The notes below the pieces were generated by a model. The model searched no databases and was not told where the DNA came from. It saw only the letters and a list, made by a program, of their open reading frames with translations. A stretch of DNA of 18,479 nucleotides, from positions 1 through 18,479 of the forward strand of contig CAZETJ010000011.1 in assembly GCA_964514575.1 (NCBI GenBank). The letters run 5' to 3'. The translations under genes and the position numbers were made by a program. This document shows, one piece after another, positions 14,089 to 18,479 of this stretch (position 1 is its first letter; every line of letters begins with the position of its first letter). The DNA comes from CAZETJ01 sp964514575 (GTDB taxonomy: Bacteria > Patescibacteriota > Saccharimonadia > Saccharimonadales > UBA10212).

Positions 14089-15378
14089 TTATTTCAAAGC
14101 GGACAGCTTTTTAATCCGATCGGCGAACCACTCGGCGCTGGGCCTTATCTTGCGCTTCATGTTGTGTTCCCTGTCCACTTCCACCAGGCCGAACTTAGCC
14201 AGCCAGCCGTTAGCCCATTCGAAGTTATCCAGCAGACTCCAGTGGAAGTAGCCGGCCACCTGCACGCCCTCGCTGATAGCCCGCTCGATAGCTACGATAG
14301 TCTCTTCGATCCACCAACGGCGGTATTCGTCGTGGGTATCCGCCACACCGTTTTCAGTCACCAAGATGGGTTTGCCATAATGAGCCCAGGCGCGCAGCAG
14401 GATCGGATATAAACCTTCTGGCTCCATGTACCAGCCTAGGTCGCTCACCGGCATCGTTGGCGAGTCTTTCTTAAGCAGATTGCAGTAGTAGTCCGTAAAA
14501 TAATAGTTCATGCCAACAAAATCCTGGTAACCGTTGACTCGGTGTAAGAACCACCAGTTCCAGGCGTAGCGCATAAATCTAGTGGAGGTCTCGTCCATGA
14601 AGTCATGCGGGTTCTTGGCCTGAATATTGGCTAACTGCTGAGCCATGCCGACCTGCAGGTGCGGGTGGCGTTTTTTCATAATCTTGTAGGCACGCTTGTG
14701 GGCGCTGACCAGATTAAGATAGACACGGGCGGCAGATATGATGTTTTTCTCTTCCGGTGGCCATTGCGAATTGGAAGCGACATCTTTGGCGAAGTAGCCA
14801 AACGAGGTGTAAACATTGGGCTCATTGATAGTAATAACGTACTTGAGATGCGGGCCGTACTCTTCACAGATTTTGGCTACGAAACGATCAAAGTATTTTA
14901 GATTAGAGCGCTTTTTGAAGGCGCCCTTTTTCTCGAACCACACCGGGTGCGTCCAGTGCCAAACGTTAAGAACCGGCTCGATGCCGCGCTTTCTTAGCTC
15001 CTTTATATAAACGTGGTAGTGGTCGATCTCGGCCTGGTCCCACTGCCCTTCGACCGGCTCCAGCCGCGACCATTCGATGCCGAAGCGAAAAGCATTTAAG
15101 TTCAGCTTGTTTAAGATATCAAAGTCGTCACGGAAACGATTGTAGTGGTCGATCGCCTGCCCTGATATATAGGACTCCGGTTTAGCGGCCTTGTCTTTGA
15201 TTTCTGGCCATAGCGGAATCCAACCGATACGCTGCTCCGCAGTTTTGGCTAATTTTTCAGCATGGGTCTTTTCCCACTCCGTCCATTGGTCATAGTTGCC
15301 GCCTTCGACTTGGTGTCCAGCAACGCTAGCTCCCCACAAAAAATCGGGCGGAAATTCCGGTTTTGTATCTTCTGGCAT
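14089..15378 (-). CDS. Family 1 glycoside hydrolase (beta-glycosidase)
   Basis: 429 residues, at the short end for GH1. It hydrolyses beta-linked terminal sugars by the retaining mechanism. Motifs: PPDFLWGASVAGHQVEGG (N-terminal GH1 signature), FRFGIEWSRLEP, LNVWHWTHPVWF, the acid/base Glu186 in TINEPN, DFVGMNYYF and the nucleophile Glu342 in LVTENG, then GYFHWSLLDNFEWANGW. No signal peptide, so it acts in the cytoplasm on imported sugars; the exact substrate cannot be told. It has its own extended -10 promoter (TGATACAAT) eight nt before the ATG, predicting a leaderless mRNA. Stop TAA. The neighbours are unrelated. Confidence 0.93.
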   Translation of the reverse strand: MPEDTKPEFPPDFLWGASVAGHQVEGGNYDQWTEWEKTHAEKLAKTAEQRIGWIPLWPEIKDKAAKPESYISGQAIDHYNRFRDDFDILNKLNLNAFRFGIEWSRLEPVEGQWDQAEIDHYHVYIKELRKRGIEPVLNVWHWTHPVWFEKKGAFKKRSNLKYFDRFVAKICEEYGPHLKYVITINEPNVYTSFGYFAKDVASNSQWPPEEKNIISAARVYLNLVSAHKRAYKIMKKRHPHLQVGMAQQLANIQAKNPHDFMDETSTRFMRYAWNWWFLHRVNGYQDFVGMNYYFTDYYCNLLKKDSPTMPVSDLGWYMEPEGLYPILLRAWAHYGKPILVTENGVADTHDEYRRWWIEETIVAIERAISEGVQVAGYFHWSLLDNFEWANGWLAKFGLVEVDREHNMKRKIRPSAEWFADRIKKLSALK

Positions 15379-15386
15379 TCACCCCA

Positions 15387-15395
15387 ATTGTATCA
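15387..15395 (-). promoter_or_regulatory. Extended -10 promoter of the GH1 gene
   Basis: TGATACAAT on the - strand (TACAAT 15392-15387, TGA 15395-15393). Only eight bases separate the -10 from the ATG at 15378, so transcription should begin at or within two or three bases of the start codon. Confidence 0.5.
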
Positions 15396-15417
15396 AAAAC
15401 AGGCCGTATAGACCCGT

Positions 15418-15999
15418 CTAGTTGGTGTTCTGCCCTGTCTTGGCCGGCTGGTTATTGCGGCGCTTCTTGTCATAATAAGCCAGCTCGCGGCGATGTTCGT
15501 CAATCCGTTCGATATAATCTTTAAACTGGTGGAAAAGGCTGGAATAATGCCCGGTTGGAGTCAGGACCTTTAGAAGTTTATTGCGCTGGATTAGGTGCTC
15601 GATCAGGCTGTGAAAGTCGCCGTCGCCAGAAACGATAATGGCTTTGTCGTAATTCGGAATTTCTTTCATCGCCCACAGCACCAGGTCAGCGTCTACGTTG
15701 CCCTTGACCGGCTTCTTATAGTCGTCCTTGCTGTTAGCGTTTTCTTCGGGGCGCGGGCGGGTCATGTCGTAAATCTGTTTTAGAACCACCGAATAGCCGG
15801 CTTCGTGCATCTTCTCGTATAAATCCTCGTTCTCTGGCATGTAGCCAATGAACATAAAAGCCTTGGTGACGCCGTAGCGTTCGCCCAGGAATTCACGGAA
15901 TTTGCGCCAATTCATTTTCCAGCCATAGTTTTGAACGCTGACGTTCAGGTTCTGGCTGTCGATAAAGGCGTAGATTTGTGGTTTGTGTCGTCCGATCAC
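15418..15999 (-). CDS. NYN-domain (PIN-like, LabA/DUF88) protein
   Basis: 193 residues. NYN domains are PIN-fold nucleases with conserved acidic residues around a metal site, usually acting on RNA. Visible: YAFIDSQNLNVS with the first Asp at about 14, KGNVDADLVLWAM with Asp at about 101-103, and the strongly conserved VSGDGDFHSLIEHL at about 121-134. A basic C-terminal tail (YYDKKRRNNQ) follows. Target is unknown. Start is GTG at 15999; TATACT lies six nt upstream (16011-16006), so the mRNA may be leaderless, and AAGG is too close to serve as a ribosome site. Stop TAG. Confidence 0.85.
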   Translation of the reverse strand: MIGRHKPQIYAFIDSQNLNVSVQNYGWKMNWRKFREFLGERYGVTKAFMFIGYMPENEDLYEKMHEAGYSVVLKQIYDMTRPRPEENANSKDDYKKPVKGNVDADLVLWAMKEIPNYDKAIIVSGDGDFHSLIEHLIQRNKLLKVLTPTGHYSSLFHQFKDYIERIDEHRRELAYYDKKRRNNQPAKTGQNTN

Positions 16000-16021
16000 A
16001 CCTTAAGTATATCTTAAAAGG

Positions 16022-16636
16022 CTAGATTTCGGTGCTCTCGCTAATACCCAGAATTTTGATTTGGTACGGCTTGTCGCCGCCCAGTCGTTCCAAAACCTCA
16101 GGCTTGGTGCCGATAAAATCGTAATGAACCGGAATAGCGGTTTTGGCTCCGACCTGTTTGGCGAAATCGTTGGCGTCGCGCAGTGAAATGTCCGGGCCGG
16201 TTATTGGCAGAGCTAGGATTTCAACTTGCAGACCGTCCAGCTCGCGCCCATCACCCGGATGGAAAAGCCTGCCGTTAACAAGCAGGCCGGTGTTCTGCGG
16301 TCCGGCGCTGCCGTCCACCATCGGACAGTGCGGCAGTTCGATAGCCTTGATCTTGACACCGGCTACGTCGTATTCTTTACCGTCTTCTAGGACGAGAGGT
16401 GGCGTTTTACAAAATTTAGCGGTGCTGGCGTTGGCGTAAATCGGCACGCCGGCGGCGGCAAACCTCTGCGCCAGGTCGGCGTCAAAATGGTCGCCGTGTT
16501 GGTGTGTGTAAAGAACAGCATTAAGCTTGCCGAAGTTGTCGTAACGCTCGGCTTCCTGGCCGCTAGGGTCAATCAGCAGGCGGGCATTTCCCTCCTCTAC
16601 CAACAAGCAACTTTGAAAGTATCGCGTAATTTTCAA
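16022..16636 (-). CDS. UlaG-like metallo-beta-lactamase-fold hydrolase
   Basis: 204 residues of the metallo-beta-lactamase superfamily. Metal ligands: YTHQHGDHFD (45-50, HxHxDH), His in IELPHCPM, Asp in LFHPGDGRE and His in AIPVHYDFIG. Its compact size and the pattern CLLVEEGNARLLIDP at the start resemble UlaG/YtkL-type proteins (L-ascorbate-6-phosphate lactonase relatives), but this fold serves many reactions and the substrate is not known. The start is TTG directly after the TAG of the upstream gene, with GGGAG seven nt before it inside that gene, so translation is coupled. Stop TAG. Confidence 0.85.
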   Translation of the reverse strand: MKITRYFQSCLLVEEGNARLLIDPSGQEAERYDNFGKLNAVLYTHQHGDHFDADLAQRFAAAGVPIYANASTAKFCKTPPLVLEDGKEYDVAGVKIKAIELPHCPMVDGSAGPQNTGLLVNGRLFHPGDGRELDGLQVEILALPITGPDISLRDANDFAKQVGAKTAIPVHYDFIGTKPEVLERLGGDKPYQIKILGISESTEI

Positions 16637-17023
16637 CTACATGCTCCCTTCACTCAGACCCAGAATGTTGCCGGACGGGTCACGGAACCAAGCGGATTTC
16701 ATGCCGCCCATGACATGTACCGGTCCGTCGTGGGTAGCTCCGGGAAATTCATAGTGTTCGAATTTGACGTCGTACTTGTCTAGTTCGTCGGTGACAGCCT
16801 TGATGTCGTCAACTTCCCACGTGCAAACCGTGGCCTCGCCGGTGCCGGCGGTTGGCGCCTTGTACATAAAGATCCTTCCACCGCGCGGACCGCTAGCATA
16901 CAGAACTCCCATTGGGCTTTTGTCCCCGACTTGTTTTAGTCCCAGCACTTCACCGTAAAACTTCTTCGACTCTTCGATATCTTTAACCGCGATATTGCTC
17001 AAAACGTTGTTATTCCCAAGCAT
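16637..17023 (-). CDS. VOC-superfamily (glyoxalase/bleomycin-resistance-like) protein
   Basis: 128 residues. The beta-alpha-beta-beta-beta VOC pattern is seen twice: NIAVKDIEESKKFYGEVLGL at the start and TWEVDDIKAVTDELDKYDV in the middle, ending with WFRDPSGNILGLSEGSM, the family's usual close. Such proteins act as dioxygenases, isomerases, lyases or drug-binding proteins; none can be chosen here. A strong AGGAGG lies nine nt before the ATG. The stop TAG abuts the TTG start of the metallo-hydrolase, so the two are one operon. Confidence 0.87.
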   Translation of the reverse strand: MLGNNNVLSNIAVKDIEESKKFYGEVLGLKQVGDKSPMGVLYASGPRGGRIFMYKAPTAGTGEATVCTWEVDDIKAVTDELDKYDVKFEHYEFPGATHDGPVHVMGGMKSAWFRDPSGNILGLSEGSM

Positions 17024-17048
17024 AATAGACCCTCCTTATATTCCATAG

Positions 17049-17079
17049 ATTATAACTTGAAGAGCACAATAAGCTGTAA
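17049..17079 (-). promoter_or_regulatory. Promoter of the VOC/metallo-hydrolase pair
   Basis: Perfect TATAAT (17054-17049) with a weak TTACAG (17079-17074) 19 nt upstream. It lies between the stop of the small unknown gene and the VOC ATG, giving a leader of about 20 nt that contains AGGAGG. Confidence 0.45.
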
Positions 17080-17083
17080 GATT

Positions 17084-17320
17084 TTACTCCCGACCTAAAG
17101 AATCCTGGTCAGCTGGTTGGTTCGGTCTTGTTCCTTTGTCCAATACCTTAGCGATTAAACGGCCGATTGGTATTGTGCGAATAGCTTGAGCTTCTTCGGG
17201 AGACGCTGTTTCGCAAGACATACAGCCTGCGACCGAAAAAGCTCGGTGCTTTCCAGCTTGATGGTCGCCCATGAGCCTTTGCTGGGTCTCTATGCTGTAT
17301 TCGCGCGGACTCTCCGTCAT
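17084..17320 (-). CDS. Small unknown protein with a CxxC pair
   Basis: 78 residues, soluble, not recognised. The centre has FSVAGCMSCETASPEEAQAI, with a CxxC that could bind metal or be redox active; the ends are hydrophilic. It is the last of three small genes, nine bp after the previous one. No ribosome site precedes the ATG (GTAAAATAAAACC), so it probably relies on coupling. Stop TAA. Reality is supported by the tight spacing, but not by any family. Confidence 0.55.
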   Translation of the reverse strand: MTESPREYSIETQQRLMGDHQAGKHRAFSVAGCMSCETASPEEAQAIRTIPIGRLIAKVLDKGTRPNQPADQDSLGRE

Positions 17321-17329
17321 GGTTTTATT

Positions 17330-17542
17330 TTACGCCAACGAATCCATTATTTTTCGTCCTAGGGAACGAAGCCTACTATATTTAGTAATTTCCGGGTTGA
17401 GCTCTGGTTCCGGGACTGGTGCTATTTTGATGAACTGACCATACTCGTCGAAAAAATACCTCGGGCCGCATGGGTCTTCGCAACTGTCGGTACCACCCTC
17501 GCGACAGCTAGGACTTAAGTTTACCTCAATAGCGCTTCCCAT
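17330..17542 (-). CDS. Small unknown Cys-containing protein
   Basis: 70 residues, not recognised. The first third has three cysteines (SCREGGTDSCEDPCGP), a spacing that could hold a metal, followed by PRYFFDEYGQFIKIAPVPEP and a basic C-terminal helix. AGGG lies about nine nt before the ATG. Middle gene of the three-gene set: 34 bp after the first, nine bp before the third. Stop TAA. Confidence 0.6.
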   Translation of the reverse strand: MGSAIEVNLSPSCREGGTDSCEDPCGPRYFFDEYGQFIKIAPVPEPELNPEITKYSRLRSLGRKIMDSLA

Positions 17543-17576
17543 CTGACTTCACCCTACCCTTTGCTGAGGCTATAGA

Positions 17577-17918
17577 TTATGCCGCCTCGGATACAAGCTC
17601 TACTTGTACAAGATGGCTCATAAAATAAAAGGCGATTCCTGTAGCGCCGCTAAAGACTTCTGGTTTAGCACCTGCCCTTTTTGGCCTGAGCTCATCATGG
17701 TGTACCGTAAGCACCGGAGCCGAATAATCCTGCTGGACATCAACATTCAGCTCGAGCCGGTATGGTATACCCGTTTCATCCAGCGCCGCTTGAGCGGTTG
17801 CGGATTCGTCGGAATCATCCAAGATTAAGCTTAGCGGCGGCAGTTGCCCTAGTGTGTACTCCCACACAGCTCCATCAGTTCCTACTAAACGAGTGTTGGT
17901 CTCATTTGATTTAGCCAT
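17577..17918 (-). CDS. Unknown protein, possibly thioredoxin/glutaredoxin-like fold
   Basis: 113 residues, no membrane helix. The order of elements LSLILDDSDESATAQAALDE, TGIPYRLELNVDV, SAPVLTVHHDELR and EVFSGATGIAFYFMSHL recalls a glutaredoxin-like fold (strand-helix-strand, a Pro before a strand, then a Gly-rich turn and helix), but the CPxC active site is absent, so this is only a structural guess. It has a strong AGGAGGTG at good distance from the ATG and a promoter upstream, so the gene is real and heads the set of three. Stop TAA. Confidence 0.7.
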   Translation of the reverse strand: MAKSNETNTRLVGTDGAVWEYTLGQLPPLSLILDDSDESATAQAALDETGIPYRLELNVDVQQDYSAPVLTVHHDELRPKRAGAKPEVFSGATGIAFYFMSHLVQVELVSEAA

Positions 17919-17932
17919 CAGGCACCTCCTAA

Positions 17933-17962
17933 TTTGTACTTTTATTGTACGCTTGCGGTCAA
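17933..17962 (-). promoter_or_regulatory. Promoter of the three-gene unknown set
   Basis: TTGACC (17962-17957), 18-nt spacer, TACAAA (17938-17933). The short leader holds AGGAGGTG just before the ATG at 17918. Confidence 0.5.
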
Positions 17963-18004
17963 GAAAAATTTAGATGCAGGTAATCTATATTATTTGGGTT
18001 TATT

Positions 18005-18479
18005 TTACTCCGGGCGGTATTGCCAATGCCATGGCTCGAACTTCACGCCCCATTGATTATTCTCCGGATAAGATTGGTAAAAGCTAAATTCTTCCGCGTT
18101 TTTCAAAAGCCACGCATATTCTTTCGTTTTAGCAAAAAGGTGTGGCTGCTCATCGTTGGGTACGCCGTCTTGATTTATGACGTCCATGGCGGTATTGATT
18201 GGGTCGCCGTGCTGACTATAGCCCGGCAGGGCTACTCCTGAGGCAACGTATTTGATATCAAATTTAAATTTCTCTAAATAAGTTAGGAAGACAAGCGCTT
18301 GGTGGGCTGGCGAACGGTAGCCCGACTCGACCATCAAGTCGCTACCGATATCCTTCTTCATTGACGCTTTCATTTTTAAGAATTTCTGCCAAACGCCTCT
18401 CGGTAAGTATTGGTTTTTTATCGGAGACTCCTCGCCATCACGATGGAAGACTTGTTTTGGTAGTTGTACCAAATCTTTC
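18005..18479 (-). CDS. VanY/DacB-like D-alanyl-D-alanine carboxypeptidase (5' end outside window)
   Basis: The frame is open to the window edge, so the N-terminus, including any signal peptide or membrane anchor, is missing; about 157 residues are seen. Peptidase M15B (VanY) signatures: LMVESGYRSPAHQALVF, GYSQHGDPINTAMDVI (zinc ligands His and Asp) and VKFEPWHWQYRPE (general base Glu and third zinc ligand His). The enzyme trims the terminal D-Ala from peptidoglycan stem peptides. In the motif, HGDPINTAMD is longer between the first zinc ligands than the usual HxxGxAxD, a variation seen in this family. A TTG at 18472 could start it, but the open frame and short length argue against that. Stop TAA. 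Confidence 0.82.
   Translation of the reverse strand, partial: KDLVQLPKQVFHRDGEESPIKNQYLPRGVWQKFLKMKASMKKDIGSDLMVESGYRSPAHQALVFLTYLEKFKFDIKYVASGVALPGYSQHGDPINTAMDVINQDGVPNDEQPHLFAKTKEYAWLLKNAEEFSFYQSYPENNQWGVKFEPWHWQYRPE

Noticed and set aside
1..18479. TGA read as glycine or tryptophan.
   Set aside because: All recognised genes are intact with TGA as a stop, so no in-frame TGA needs explaining in this window.

Overview
The window looks like a chromosomal segment of a Candidatus Saccharibacteria (TM7) or related CPR/Patescibacteria genome. The reasons are a dcw cell-wall/division cluster stripped of its Mur ligases, a topA with C-terminal zinc-free repeat tail, a sigma-region-4/winged-helix protein lacking region 2, a stand-alone conjugation-type ATPase, and short, mostly unoperonic genes of mid GC content. 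This placement is inference from gene content. No mobile element, tRNA, rRNA or CRISPR array is visible.

Layout. Bases 1-4428 are read on the + strand: the 3' end of topA, a sigma-region-4/HARE-type transcription factor behind a perfect -35/-10 promoter, and a large TraG/VirB4-like ATPase. Bases 4429-5144 hold no gene but are rich in hairpins and dyads. All genes from 5145 to the right edge are read on the - strand, so the two blocks converge on this gap.

The right block begins, in transcription order from the far end, with a VanY-like peptidase (cut by the window edge), a three-gene set of small unknown proteins, a VOC/glyoxalase-like protein coupled to a UlaG-like metallo-hydrolase, an NYN-domain nuclease-like protein, a GH1 beta-glycosidase and a membrane-anchored protein with a LysM-like end. 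Then comes the dcw cluster in order mraZ-rsmH-ftsL-ftsI-mraY-ftsW-murG-ftsQ. It keeps the classic order but murE, murF, murD, murC, ddl, ftsA and ftsZ are absent from it. The cluster covers lipid I and II synthesis (MraY, MurG), SEDS/PBP glycan polymerisation and cross-linking (FtsW, FtsI), divisome bridging (FtsQ, FtsL), and a regulator (MraZ) with matching GTGGG operator boxes in its own promoter.

Most notable observations: all 20 genes end in TAA or TAG and none in TGA; the mraZ promoter carries four GTGGG boxes in two 10-bp-spaced pairs; the rsmH leader can form two mutually exclusive RNA folds; a perfect 11-bp inverted repeat covers the promoter of the LysM-like gene; several genes have a -10 box only 6-10 nt before the start codon, suggesting leaderless mRNAs; and the convergent gap contains a 28-bp dif-like dyad and one perfect DnaA box.
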